In this document: in pieces, positions 23,690 through 32,641 of the stretch | How positions within the stretch are numbered: the stretch's first letter is position 1 | How the letters are laid out: the number at the start of each line of letters is the position of its first letter | Assembly (NCBI GenBank): GCA_017418975.1 | Contig: JAFOMG010000019.1 | Span: 124,001-188,000 of the forward strand | Length of the DNA: 64,000 bases | Direction: 5' to 3' | Origin: Sphingomonas sp. | Lineage (GTDB): Bacteria; Pseudomonadota; Alphaproteobacteria; Sphingomonadales; Sphingomonadaceae | The notes under the pieces: generated by a model | The model's database searches: none | The model's input: only the letters and a program-made list of their open reading frames with translations | What the model was told of the DNA's origin: nothing | Translations under genes and position numbers: made by a program

Positions 23690-24792
23690 GCTCCGCCTCC
23701 GCCGCGGGCGATCAGCCGCCCGATCTCGTCCGGCGGCAAGATCGCGCTCGCCCGCCCGGCATTGGCGACCGCGCCGGGCATGCCCCACACCACCGAGCTG
23801 GCGCGATCCTGCGCCAGCACGCGCGCACCGGCATCGCACAGGTCCCTGGCGCCCTCGCAGCCGTCGCGGCCCATGCCGCTCAGCACCACGCCCAGCGCGC
23901 GGCCGCCGAACACTTCGGCGACGCTCTCGAACATGGGATCGACCGAGGGCATGCAGCCGCTCGGCGCCTTCTCATGAGTCAGGCGGATCGCCGCGCCGTC
24001 GGAAGTGCGGACCACGCGCATATGAGCGTCGCCGGGGGCGACGATGATCCGGCCGGGCCGGATGCGCATCCGGTCGGCCGCGACTTCGCAGGGCCGGCCG
24101 CCGAGCACGGCGAGCTGGGTGGCGAAATAGCTCATGAACGAGACCGGCAGGTGCTGGGTCACCAGGATCGGCACCTGGAAGCTCGCCGGGATCGCGCGCA
24201 GCAGCTGGCTGAGCGCATGGATGCCGCCCGTCGACGCGCCGATCGCGACGAGGTCGAAGCCCTCGGGCGCCTGGACGGGGAACTGATAGTGCGGATGCGG
24301 CGCCGCCGGCTCGGGCTGCGCATGGGCATGGGCCTGGGCCTCGAGCAGGCGCGAGAGCCGCTCCTCCAGCACTTCGGCGAAGCGGCCGCCGAACGCGCCG
24401 ATGCCGGGCTTCACCAGCGTGTCCGCCGCCCCCAGCGCCAGCGCCTGCACGGTCACCGCCGCGCCCTGCTCGGCCGCCGAGGACACGATCAGCACCTTGG
24501 CGCCGCGCCCCGCCGCGATCACATCGGGCAGCGCGGTGATGCCGTCGATTCCCGGCATCTCGATATCGAGCAGGATGATGTCGACGCTGTGCGTCTTGAG
24601 ATAGTCGAGCGCCGCGCGCACGTCGCTATAGGCGGCGGCGACGCGGAAACGGCGCGTCCCCTCCACCATTCGCCCCAGCACCGACCGCGCGACGACCGAA
24701 TCGTCGACGATCAGCACCTGCGCCGGCCCGGCGGGAGTGCCGCCATATCCGGTGTCCGCAAGAGATGCCTGCGCCACTTGTGGCTCCCTCAT
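23686..24792 (-). CDS. cheB: Chemotaxis response regulator protein-glutamate methylesterase CheB
   Basis: 368 residues: receiver domain with VDDS near 29-32 and phospho-acceptor D76 in LLDIEMPG, a His/Ala/Pro-rich linker near 155-170, then the methylesterase domain with catalytic Ser in IGASTGG, His in TQHLP and Asp in GMGRDG. It removes methyl groups from receptors and opposes CheR. The start is 7 bases past cheY, making it part of the same transcript. Confidence 0.95.
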   Translation of the reverse strand: MREPQVAQASLADTGYGGTPAGPAQVLIVDDSVVARSVLGRMVEGTRRFRVAAAYSDVRAALDYLKTHSVDIILLDIEMPGIDGITALPDVIAAGRGAKVLIVSSAAEQGAAVTVQALALGAADTLVKPGIGAFGGRFAEVLEERLSRLLEAQAHAHAQPEPAAPHPHYQFPVQAPEGFDLVAIGASTGGIHALSQLLRAIPASFQVPILVTQHLPVSFMSYFATQLAVLGGRPCEVAADRMRIRPGRIIVAPGDAHMRVVRTSDGAAIRLTHEKAPSGCMPSVDPMFESVAEVFGGRALGVVLSGMGRDGCEGARDLCDAGARVLAQDRASSVVWGMPGAVANAGRASAILPPDEIGRLIARGGGGA

Positions 24793-24799
24793 GCGCCGC

Positions 24800-25165
24800 T
24801 CAGGCGACGCCGACGATCTGCAGCTTGCTTTCCAGCGTCTCGCGGTCGAACGGCTTCATGACATATTCGTCGGCGCCCGCCTCGATGGCGGCGCGGATAT
24901 AGGCCATGCCGTTCTCGGTGGTGCAGAACACCACCTTTGGGCGCTGCGGCAGCCCCGAATCCTTCAGCGCGCGCAGGAAGTCCATGCCGCTCATCACGGG
25001 CATGTTCCAGTCGAGCAGGATCACATCCGGCGGCGTCTGCAGGCAGGAGTCGAGCGCCTCGCGGCCGTCACCGGCCTCGCGCACTTCGAAGTCGAGCGTT
25101 TCCAGGATATGCCGGGCGACCTTCCGGATCACCTTGGAATCGTCGACGACCAGACAAGTCTTCAT
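24800..25165 (-). CDS. cheY: Chemotaxis response regulator CheY
   Basis: 121 residues, a single receiver domain: VVDDSKVIR with acidic D8/D9, phospho-acceptor D52 in LLDWNMPVM, CTTEN with the conserved Thr, and MKPFDRE with the conserved Lys. It receives phosphate from CheA and, in flagellated relatives, acts at the flagellar motor. It stands 80 bases downstream of cheW in the operon. Confidence 0.95.
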   Translation of the reverse strand: MKTCLVVDDSKVIRKVARHILETLDFEVREAGDGREALDSCLQTPPDVILLDWNMPVMSGMDFLRALKDSGLPQRPKVVFCTTENGMAYIRAAIEAGADEYVMKPFDRETLESKLQIVGVA

Positions 25166-25245
25166 TTTCCCCTGTTCCCCGCTTTCAGCGCTCTAGGTGG
25201 AGTGGACAGTGCACGAAAGGCGTAAGCGCCACGTTAATCGCGAGA

Positions 25246-25671
25246 TTAATTCGGTCCGGCATGGCCGGGGACGAGGCTGGCGAGGTCGATCGCGAGGATC
25301 GGCTCGCCGTCGCGCTCCACGATTCCCCGCCCCGCCCCGCGCCAGGCAGGGTCGAGCGTGACGCCATGCGCGAGCGGCAGCAGCTCGAACGGCGCGACAT
25401 CGTCGAGCGCGTCGACCAGCATCGCATAGTGATGCCCCTCGACATGGGTGATCACCGCGCGGCGCGCCGGGCTGCCGCCCGCCATGCCGAGCGCCGACTG
25501 GGTATCGACCACCGTCACCACCCGGCTGCGCAGCGCGGCAAGCCCGCGGACATGCGCCGAGGCGCGCGGCACCGCCGTCACCTCGCCGATATCGACCACC
25601 GATTCCACCTGCTCGGAATCGATCGCCACGGCGCGCCCGGCGATCTGGGCGATGAGATAGAGATGCGACAT
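25246..25671 (-). CDS. cheW: Chemotaxis protein CheW
   Basis: 141 residues, one CheW domain: LYLIAQIAGRAVAIDSEQVESVVDI, then PRASAHVRGLAALRSRVVTVVD with the typical GLAxLRG-like motif, and HHYAMLVDALDDV. It couples receptors to CheA. Its start codon shares one base with the cheA stop (TGATG), so the two are translationally coupled. Confidence 0.93.
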   Translation of the reverse strand: MSHLYLIAQIAGRAVAIDSEQVESVVDIGEVTAVPRASAHVRGLAALRSRVVTVVDTQSALGMAGGSPARRAVITHVEGHHYAMLVDALDDVAPFELLPLAHGVTLDPAWRGAGRGIVERDGEPILAIDLASLVPGHAGPN

Positions 25672-27995
25672 CAGCGACCTGCCTTGCCGGAAACCCGGGC
25701 TTCGAGCGCGGAAAGCAATCCCGCACGATCATATCTGTAGACGCTGTCGTCGCCCGAGCCGCCGGCCGCGCGCTTCTTTCGCAGCCGCACGACCGGCGCG
25801 GGCCCGCCCGACGCGCCCTGATCCTCCTCGGTGGAAAGCACCACGGCCGGCGTCTCGCCCGGCGCCAGACGCAGCGCGACGCGGTAGCCCGATGCCTCCA
25901 GCAGCGGTTTGACGAACGACGCCATCCAGCCATCGTCGTCGCCCGCGATCAGGCAGAGCGGCGGGCTGTCCTCCACTTCGCGCTCGGCATGCTCGTCGAA
26001 GATCCACAGCATGTCGACCAGCTCGATCTGCTCGCCGTCCACCAGCACCACGCCAGCGATCGGCCCCGGCTCGCGGGCCGGCGCGATCTCCTCGGGCAGC
26101 ATCACGATGTCGGCGGCTTCCTCGATCGCATAGCTGACTTCGTTGGTGCCGTCCTTCAGGCGCAGCACGTTGATCCGCTCCACCCCGTCCAGGTCGCCAT
26201 GCGCGGCGAGCGGCAAGATGCGGTCGTCGATCGTCACGCGGAAGCGGCCCGCGGCGAAGCGGACATTGCCGGCATCGACCTGCTCCACCCGGTCGACCGC
26301 CGCCAGCGGCACCGCGCGGCGCACGCCGTCCAGGTCGCGGAACAGCAGCGCGGGCAGGCCCGGCGCGATTTCGGCTTCCTCTTCCTCCTCGAAGATCTGC
26401 TGGCCGTCGCGGCTGAAATCCAGGCTCGCGGCCTTGGCCATGCCGGCGCAGTCGAGCAGCAGCATCGGCAGGCCCGAATCCGGCAGCGTCTGGCCGGCAT
26501 AGAGGCCGGTCGACATCACCGCGGGCGAGGCCGGCTTGATCACCAGTTCCTCATTGTCGAGCACCGTGTCGACCGCGAGCGCATAGCTGCCCTCGCTCAC
26601 GCTGACGATGGCAAGCATCTGGCAGCCCTCGTCGCGCGCCACGGCGGCGGGCAGGCCCAGCATGTCGGCAAGGTGGATCAGCGGCATGCGGCGTTCGCGC
26701 ACTGTCGCGACCGGGGAGCCGCCGACCAGATCGATGCGGATCGCCTCGCCGCGCTCGGTCACGATCTCCTCGATCGACTGGCGCGGAATCGCGAAGCGCT
26801 GGCCATCCACTCCCACCACGATCGTCGAGATGATCGAGAGCGTCAGCGGCACATGGATGGCGATGCGCAGGCCCTTGCCCGGCGTGCTGTCGAGCTCGAC
26901 GCGGCCACCGATCTGCTCGATCGCGGCGCGCACCACGTCCATGCCCACGCCGCGGCCCGAAATCTCGGTCACCACGTCCCTGGACGAAAGGCCCGGCTCG
27001 AACACCAGGTCGAGCTTGGCGCGCGCCGAAAGGCCGCGCAGCTTGGCCTCGTCGCGGCCATTGGCGGCGAGCTTCTGGATCAGCCGCTCGGTATCGATGC
27101 CGCGGCCGTCGTCCGCGATCTCGATGATGATCTGATTGCCCGACTGGCGCGCGGAGACCGACAGCCGGCCATTCTCGCGCTTGCCGCCGGCGCGGCGCTC
27201 GGCCGGCGTCTCGATGCCATGGTCGATCGAGTTGCGGATGATGTGGACCAGCGGATCGCGCATCACCTCGATCATCTCGCGGTCGAGCTCGACGTCCGAG
27301 CCGTCGACCTGGAGCATCACCGACTTGCCCAGCCCCGCCGCCGTGTCGCGCACCATGCGCGGCAGCGCGGAGAAGAGCGCGTCGATCTTCTGCATGCGGG
27401 TGCGCGTCACCGTGTCGCGCATCTCGCCCACGGTGAGCGACAGGCGCTCGAGCGCGGCCTCGATGGCGGGATCGATCTCGCCGTTCCGCAGCCGGCGCGC
27501 CAGCTCGTTGCGGGCGAGCACCATGTCCGACATGCCGGACATCATCCGATCGAGCAGGTCGACATTCAGGCGCACGCTGCGCGAGGGCGCGCGGCTCACG
27601 ATCGGGCCGGCATGGGCGATTTCCCCGGCGCCCTCGGCCAGCGCGGCGACCAGCAGGTCGTCGCCGCTGTCGTCCAGGCTGGTGCCCGATTCGATCGCTT
27701 CCACCAGCTCGCCGATCCGGTCGACCACCGCGAGCACGGCGTTGACCAGCCCGCGATCAGGCGCACGCCGCCCCTCGCGCACCTGCGCCAGCACATCCTC
27801 GGCGGCATGGCTGAGCCGGCCGAGGCGCGGCAGGTCGAGAAAGCCGCAGCTTCCCTTCACCGTGTGCACGAAGCGGAAAATGGCATCGAGGCGGGCGCGG
27901 TCCGCAGGATGCGCCTCCCATGCGACGATCTCGCCCGAAAGCGCTTCGAGCGTCTCACGCGTCTCGGCGATGAATTCCTGCAGCAGGTCGTCCAT
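25671..27995 (-). CDS. cheA: Chemotaxis histidine kinase CheA with degenerate C-terminal receiver
   Basis: 774 residues. Domains in order: Hpt with H44 in FVHTVKGSCGFL; no CheY-binding P2; dimerisation helices near 160-215; ATPase domain (IIRNSIDHGIE, DDGRGID, GRGVGMDVV); a CheW-like domain; a second CheW-like region near 550-670. The last ~100 residues begin like a receiver (LCLIAGDDDGWMASF) but lack the phospho-acceptor Asp (AVVLSTEED). It autophosphorylates and feeds CheY and CheB. The start at MDDLLQEF fits the family; an in-frame extension upstream was rejected. Confidence 0.94.
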   Translation of the reverse strand: MDDLLQEFIAETRETLEALSGEIVAWEAHPADRARLDAIFRFVHTVKGSCGFLDLPRLGRLSHAAEDVLAQVREGRRAPDRGLVNAVLAVVDRIGELVEAIESGTSLDDSGDDLLVAALAEGAGEIAHAGPIVSRAPSRSVRLNVDLLDRMMSGMSDMVLARNELARRLRNGEIDPAIEAALERLSLTVGEMRDTVTRTRMQKIDALFSALPRMVRDTAAGLGKSVMLQVDGSDVELDREMIEVMRDPLVHIIRNSIDHGIETPAERRAGGKRENGRLSVSARQSGNQIIIEIADDGRGIDTERLIQKLAANGRDEAKLRGLSARAKLDLVFEPGLSSRDVVTEISGRGVGMDVVRAAIEQIGGRVELDSTPGKGLRIAIHVPLTLSIISTIVVGVDGQRFAIPRQSIEEIVTERGEAIRIDLVGGSPVATVRERRMPLIHLADMLGLPAAVARDEGCQMLAIVSVSEGSYALAVDTVLDNEELVIKPASPAVMSTGLYAGQTLPDSGLPMLLLDCAGMAKAASLDFSRDGQQIFEEEEEAEIAPGLPALLFRDLDGVRRAVPLAAVDRVEQVDAGNVRFAAGRFRVTIDDRILPLAAHGDLDGVERINVLRLKDGTNEVSYAIEEAADIVMLPEEIAPAREPGPIAGVVLVDGEQIELVDMLWIFDEHAEREVEDSPPLCLIAGDDDGWMASFVKPLLEASGYRVALRLAPGETPAVVLSTEEDQGASGGPAPVVRLRKKRAAGGSGDDSVYRYDRAGLLSALEARVSGKAGR

Positions 27996-28081
27996 GGGGC
28001 CCCGGAAAGCAAATTTGCGGGGCGGTTGTGCGGGATGGGTGGTTAAAAGGGCGTTAGTGCTCGGGCAGAACGGGGGGTGGA

Positions 28082-29077
28082 ATGGATTCGACAAGTCTGG
28101 AATGGCAGGGCGCGGCCGCCAGTCTCGGGATGTGGGCGCTGTTTCTGCTCGGCATGCTCTGGCTGTTGTGGCAGCGGCGCAGTGCGCGACGCGGCGTGAA
28201 AGCTACCAAGGACGGTCCGGCGGACGCACCCTATCGCGTCTTCACCCGCACCCATGACGCCGAACTGACCGCGGCCGACATTCCCGGTCGCCTTCGCGAG
28301 CTCAGCCCCCTCCAGCCCAGCCACTATGCCAAGGCCGAGCTCTGGGCCGCCCACCGCAACCATCTGCAGCGGTTCGAAGCCGAGCGGACTCCCACAAACG
28401 AAATCATCCAGGGACTTCGCGACGCGATCGCCGATCCCGCCGGGCTCGCCGTCTGCTTTCTCATCGACCAGTCGGGCTCGATGAAGGGCGCACCGATCGC
28501 GGCCGCGGCAAGCGCCGTGGGTGCGGTTAGCGACGCCCTGGTGGCGCTCGGCGCGACAACCGAGATCCTCGGCTTCTCTACCGCCGGCTGGCAGGGCGGC
28601 TTCCCGCGCCAGCAATGGCTCCGTCAGGGCCGTCCCGAACGCCCCGGGCGGCTCTGCGCCCTCGCGCATATTGTCTACAAACGCGCTGACGAGACCGAAT
28701 GGACCGCAGATTCCCGCGCCGCCTTCCTGCACCCGGACGTGCTGCGCGAGAATGTCGACGGCGAAGCGCTCGAATGGGCGGAAACGCGCCTCGCCTCCCT
28801 GCCTTGTCCTCACAAGCTGTTGATTGTCCTCTCCGACGGCGCACCGGTCGATGATTCGACGCTGCAGGAGAACGGTCCGAGCTATCTGGTTCGCCACCTG
28901 CGCGCGACGATCGCACGCATCGAGCAACGGGACGACCTCCTGCTGGGTGCCGTCGGGATCGAGCATGCGGTGGACGAATGGTACCGGCATTCGCGCGCCG
29001 CCAACGTGAACACGCTGACGGGCGCGTTGATCGATCTGGTCGCCACGCTGGGCCGGGCACCCCCTCCGCTCAGTTGA
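28082..29077 (+). CDS. Membrane-anchored CobT-type von Willebrand factor A protein
   Basis: 331 residues. One membrane helix near 15-32 is followed by a ~90-residue linker and a vWA domain like the C-terminus of cobaltochelatase CobT: FLIDQSGSMKG (MIDAS DxSxS), GFSTAGWQGG, GRPERPGRLCAL, and the signature LSDGAPVDDSTL. CobT normally works with CobS and CobN in cobalamin synthesis, but no such genes are present and CobT lacks a membrane anchor. It may therefore serve another AAA+ partner. It is divergent from cheA across 86 bases. Confidence 0.85.
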   Translation: MDSTSLEWQGAAASLGMWALFLLGMLWLLWQRRSARRGVKATKDGPADAPYRVFTRTHDAELTAADIPGRLRELSPLQPSHYAKAELWAAHRNHLQRFEAERTPTNEIIQGLRDAIADPAGLAVCFLIDQSGSMKGAPIAAAASAVGAVSDALVALGATTEILGFSTAGWQGGFPRQQWLRQGRPERPGRLCALAHIVYKRADETEWTADSRAAFLHPDVLRENVDGEALEWAETRLASLPCPHKLLIVLSDGAPVDDSTLQENGPSYLVRHLRATIARIEQRDDLLLGAVGIEHAVDEWYRHSRAANVNTLTGALIDLVATLGRAPPPLS

Positions 29078-29158
29078 TCGCCCGGTCGAGCACCGCCAAG
29101 ATGTGCGCCAGCGCCGCAAAGGGTCCGGCGCGGTGCGAATGCTCGCCCCGCATAGCTG

Positions 29159-30217
29159 TCAGTGCGCATAGCTCGCATCGAGCAGCGCCGTGCCAAGGTC
29201 CCCCAGCTTCTGGTAATCGAAGCTCGCATTGGTGAACACGATCACCGTATGCCCATCGGCGAGCACCCGGCGGGCGAGCATCCGGAAGCCGCCGTTCGAG
29301 CCATCCTCCCACGCCGCCTCACGCTCCCGGCCCCCGATCCGCTCCACGCGCACCCGGCCGCCCAGCGCATAATGCTGGTCCGCCATCAGCGTGGTCGTCA
29401 GCGCCCGGCGCGAGGCGGAGCTGAGGAGCTTGCCGTCCAGCACTGCGTTCATCAGCGTCATCAGGTCGGGCGCGCTGGTGTAATAGCCGCCCGCCATCGC
29501 CATGAAATCGGGCACCGGATTGGGCTTGCGCACCGGCTCGGGATCGAGCCCGGCATAACCCTGCGCCATGCCCTTCACCGCGCCGGAATCGCCGCGATAG
29601 ACGCCGCTGTCCTTCAGCCCCAGCGGTTTCACCAGCAGCCGGTCGACCAGCGCCGCATAGGATTTGCCGGATACGCGCTCGACGATCGCCTTGGCGATCA
29701 GCCAGTTGGAGTGCGAATAGTCCCAGGCGGTGCCGGGCGCGAAGGCCAGGTCGCCGCTGGCATAGCGGCGCACCGCTTCCATCTGGTCCATCTCGACGCC
29801 GCGCGCCGCCGGATCCTTGCGCGCCGCCAGGATCTGGTTGGGCACACCGCTCGAATGGCTCATCAGGCGCCGCAACGTAAGCCTGGCGCCGGTGTCGGCG
29901 CGATAATCGGGCAGATAGCGGCTGATCGGCGCGTCGAGGTCGAGCTTGCCCTGGTCCACCAGCTTGAGAATCACGATCGAGGCGATCCATTTGGACACCG
30001 ATCCGGTCTCGAAGCGCGTGTTCGGCAGCATCGGCACGCCGTTCGCGGCATCGGCCCGGCCGACCCCTTCGACGAAGCCGACATGGCCGCCGGTGCCGAC
30101 CAGCGCGACACCGTTGAAGCCTTTGCTGGCATCCACCAGGTCGTGATAGGATTGCGCCATGCAGGGCGCCGCTCCGCCGAGCGCCAGGATCATCGTCACG
30201 ATCTTCAAACCATGCAT
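29159..30217 (-). CDS. Secreted serine hydrolase, class C beta-lactamase-like
   Basis: 352 residues with signal peptide (MHGLKIVTMILALGG, cleaved near CMA-QSY). Active-site motifs: SVSK near 84-87 (SxxK), DYSHSN as the Tyr motif, and WEDGSNGG near the end. Likely a periplasmic D-alanyl peptidase or esterase of the beta-lactamase superfamily. ATG pairs two codons apart give minor start doubt. It converges with the CobT-type gene. It is one of four in this window and not an obvious tandem copy. Confidence 0.88.
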   Translation of the reverse strand: MHGLKIVTMILALGGAAPCMAQSYHDLVDASKGFNGVALVGTGGHVGFVEGVGRADAANGVPMLPNTRFETGSVSKWIASIVILKLVDQGKLDLDAPISRYLPDYRADTGARLTLRRLMSHSSGVPNQILAARKDPAARGVEMDQMEAVRRYASGDLAFAPGTAWDYSHSNWLIAKAIVERVSGKSYAALVDRLLVKPLGLKDSGVYRGDSGAVKGMAQGYAGLDPEPVRKPNPVPDFMAMAGGYYTSAPDLMTLMNAVLDGKLLSSASRRALTTTLMADQHYALGGRVRVERIGGREREAAWEDGSNGGFRMLARRVLADGHTVIVFTNASFDYQKLGDLGTALLDASYAH

Positions 30218-30295
30218 GCGCAGCTCCCTCACCGGCGACGCCGCGAGCATGTCACGCCGATGCACGCCATTCAACTACAACCGTAGTCGAAATTC

Positions 30296-30940
30296 TCAAC
30301 CCACCCGGAACGACGCCCCGAACAGCAGCACCTCGGCATCGGGCGGGCTCACCTGGAGCATGCCGCCGCCCTGGGTGACCAGCGCGTGGATCAGATAGGC
30401 CGCCGCCGCGCGCGGCGTGATCGGCATGTCGTCCTTGCCGCCGGCCAGCGCGCCGCGCAGCTCGGGGTCGAGCACGATGCGCGGGCCGTCGGCGCGCACC
30501 ACGATCTCGATCTGGCCGTCGACGATCTCGGCGCCGATATCGAGCTGGCCGCCGCGGATCAGCGCATCGCCGCCGATCAGCGCCAGGTTCATCAGCACCT
30601 TGATCGCCTGCTTGGGCAGCACCGGATCCTCGACCATCCAGCCGACATTGACGCGATGGTTCTCGCCGAACAGCCCCTCGATCGCCGCCTGCGCCTCGCG
30701 CGTGTCGACCGTCTCGCCGAAGCCGCCCGCCGCGCCAAAGGCCAGGCGGAAGAACTTCAGCTTGTTGGCGCTCGCCTTGGCGCTTTCGTTGAGCAGCTCC
30801 AGGCAGCGGGCGCGCATCTCGGGATCATGCTCGTCGGCGAGCAGCTCCAGCCCGTTGTTGAGCGCGCCCACCGGGCTCAGCAGATCGTGGCAGAGCCGCG
30901 AGCAGAGCAGGCTGGCGAAATCGGTCGGGCTGATGTTCAA
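30296..30940 (-). CDS. chpT: Histidine phosphotransferase ChpT
   Basis: About 214 residues. The HisKA-like dimerisation helix contains the phosphorylatable H18 in SRLCHDLLSPVGALNNGLELL, and a degenerate ATPase-like domain follows (LNLALIGGDALIRGG). ChpT passes phosphate from CckA to CtrA and CpdR in alphaproteobacterial cell-cycle control. The start is taken as TTG, with GGGGGAG ahead, because the family begins right at this helix. An in-frame ATG further upstream would add an arginine-rich, unconserved leader. Confidence 0.85.
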   Translation of the reverse strand: MNISPTDFASLLCSRLCHDLLSPVGALNNGLELLADEHDPEMRARCLELLNESAKASANKLKFFRLAFGAAGGFGETVDTREAQAAIEGLFGENHRVNVGWMVEDPVLPKQAIKVLMNLALIGGDALIRGGQLDIGAEIVDGQIEIVVRADGPRIVLDPELRGALAGGKDDMPITPRAAAAYLIHALVTQGGGMLQVSPPDAEVLLFGASFRVG

Positions 30941-31055
30941 GATGCTTGCTCCCCCGCAGGTGCAGCCTCTTTGGCGCAGGGCGCGCCATGCTGCAAGCGC
31001 GCCTGTACGCGCCATCCCGGCAACGCTACCATTCCCGGAAAACACGGGAGAGACC

Positions 31056-32339
31056 ATGCGATCGGCCCTGCCCCTGCTCGCCGCCCTGCTGCTCGCCGCG
31101 CCCCTGCCCGCGCCGGCGCAGGAACGAGCCGCCACCGGTACGGATCTCCGCATCGACAAGGCCCGCATCGATCGCGCGCTGGCCGACATGGTGGCGAGCG
31201 GCCGCGCGGCCGGCGTCTCGGCGCTGGTGTGGAAGGACGGGCGCGAAGCCTATTTCGGCGGCGCCGGCCTGGCCGATCGCGAAGCGAACCGGCCGATGCG
31301 GCGCGACACGCTCGTCCAGATCTATTCGATGACCAAGCCGGTCACCGGGGTCGCGCTGATGCAGCTATGGGAGCAGGGCCGGTTCGGCCTCGACGATCCC
31401 CTTTCCCGCTATCTCCCCGAATTCGCGACCATGCTGGTCCAGGACGGCACCGATGCCGCGGGGCGGCCGCTCTGGCGCCCGGCGAGCCGCCCGGTGACGA
31501 TCCGCGACGTGCTGCGCCACACCGCCGGCTTCGCCTATGGCGACGGGCCGAGCCCGGCGGAGAAGGCCTTTGCCGCCGCCGACCCGCTCGGCCTGGATCA
31601 TGACCTGGCCGAGTTCGGCCGCCGCCTCGCCCATGTGCCGCTGCTCTTCGATCCCGGCAGCGCATGGCGATACAGCTCGGCGGTGGACGTGCAGGCGCTG
31701 CTGGTCGAGCGGCTGTCGGGCCGGAAGTTCGAGGAATATGTCCGCGAGCACGTCCTCGAGCCGCTCGGCATGAAGCAGGCGGGCTGGACCCAGCCGATGG
31801 AGCGGCTCGACCGGTTCGCCGCCACCTATCTGCTCGGCGCGGACGGCAAGCTGGTCCGCGAGCCCGACGCCGTGACCCGCGCGCGCAACTTCCCCCGGCC
31901 GGCGATGACGATGGGCGGCGCCGGCATCGTCGCGCCGATCGACGACTATATGCGCTTCGCCCGCATGCTGCTGGGCCAGGGGAGCCTGGACGGCGTGCGC
32001 GTCCTGCGGCCGTCCACCGTGCGGCTGATGGCGACCGATCAGCTCGATCCGCGCATTGCCGACAGGTCCTGGCTGCCGGGCAAGGGCAATGTCGGCTTCG
32101 GCATCGATTTCGCGGTGCGCACCGGCCGGGCGAGGACGCCCGACGAGAATCGCGGCACGGTCGGCGAGTTCTTCTGGGACGGCGCGGCCTCGACGCTATT
32201 CTGGGTCGATCCGGCGAACCGGCTCGCCGCAGTGTTCTTCGTCCAGACCAAGCCCTTCCAGGCAACGCTGCACCGCGACTTCCGCCGCGCCGTCTATGGC
32301 GACGCCTATCTGGGGCCGGCGGGCGACGAGGCGCCCTAG
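31056..32339 (+). CDS. Secreted serine hydrolase, class C beta-lactamase-like
   Basis: 427 residues with signal peptide (MRSALPLLAALLLAAP, cleaved near APA-QER). SxxK is YSMTKPVTG near 93-96 and the Tyr motif is WRYSSAVD. The C-terminal region has GRARTPDENRGTVGEFFWDGAAST, seen in esterase-type members such as EstB-like enzymes. Expected to act in the periplasm on an ester or D-amino-acid substrate. AACACGGGAGAG precedes the ATG. It is divergent from chpT. Confidence 0.88.
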   Translation: MRSALPLLAALLLAAPLPAPAQERAATGTDLRIDKARIDRALADMVASGRAAGVSALVWKDGREAYFGGAGLADREANRPMRRDTLVQIYSMTKPVTGVALMQLWEQGRFGLDDPLSRYLPEFATMLVQDGTDAAGRPLWRPASRPVTIRDVLRHTAGFAYGDGPSPAEKAFAAADPLGLDHDLAEFGRRLAHVPLLFDPGSAWRYSSAVDVQALLVERLSGRKFEEYVREHVLEPLGMKQAGWTQPMERLDRFAATYLLGADGKLVREPDAVTRARNFPRPAMTMGGAGIVAPIDDYMRFARMLLGQGSLDGVRVLRPSTVRLMATDQLDPRIADRSWLPGKGNVGFGIDFAVRTGRARTPDENRGTVGEFFWDGAASTLFWVDPANRLAAVFFVQTKPFQATLHRDFRRAVYGDAYLGPAGDEAP

Positions 32340-32343
32340 GACC

Positions 32344-32490
32344 CTAGACCACTTTCCGCCCGGTGAAGAGCTGGATCAGGCCGATCACGACGGCGATCAC
32401 CAGGAGGAGGTGAATGATCCCGCCGGCAACGTGGAAGGTGAAGCCCAGCAGCCAGAGGATCAGCAGGACGACGACGATGGTCCAAAGCAT
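32344..32490 (-). CDS. Lmo0937-like small membrane protein
   Basis: 48 residues: MLWTIVVVLLILWLLGFTFHVAGG, then a second hydrophobic helix (IIHLLLVIAVVIGLIQLF) and a basic end GRKVV. The pattern MLWTI...LWLLG...HxLLVIA...L matches the Lmo0937 family of two-helix membrane peptides, often induced by stress. GGAGAG lies 7 bases ahead of this ATG; two earlier in-frame ATGs are possible. The stop is 4 bases from the preceding convergent gene. Confidence 0.75.
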   Translation of the reverse strand: MLWTIVVVLLILWLLGFTFHVAGGIIHLLLVIAVVIGLIQLFTGRKVV

Positions 32491-32641
32491 CTGCATGCTC
32501 TCCATTTAGCGTTCGTCCATCAACGGGTTGCGCCGCCGAAACGTTCCCCGGCGACCTGCGGTTTTTCCGGATTACGCACCTCGCGCCGCTTGCTGCTACA
32601 ATGCGGGCGGGCAGGCGGTGGCCCGGTACCTGGAACGATCC

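Noticed and set aside
25989..28046. About 685-codon frame antisense to cheA
   Set aside because: Same reasoning: low complexity and no start signals, while cheA has full domain structure.
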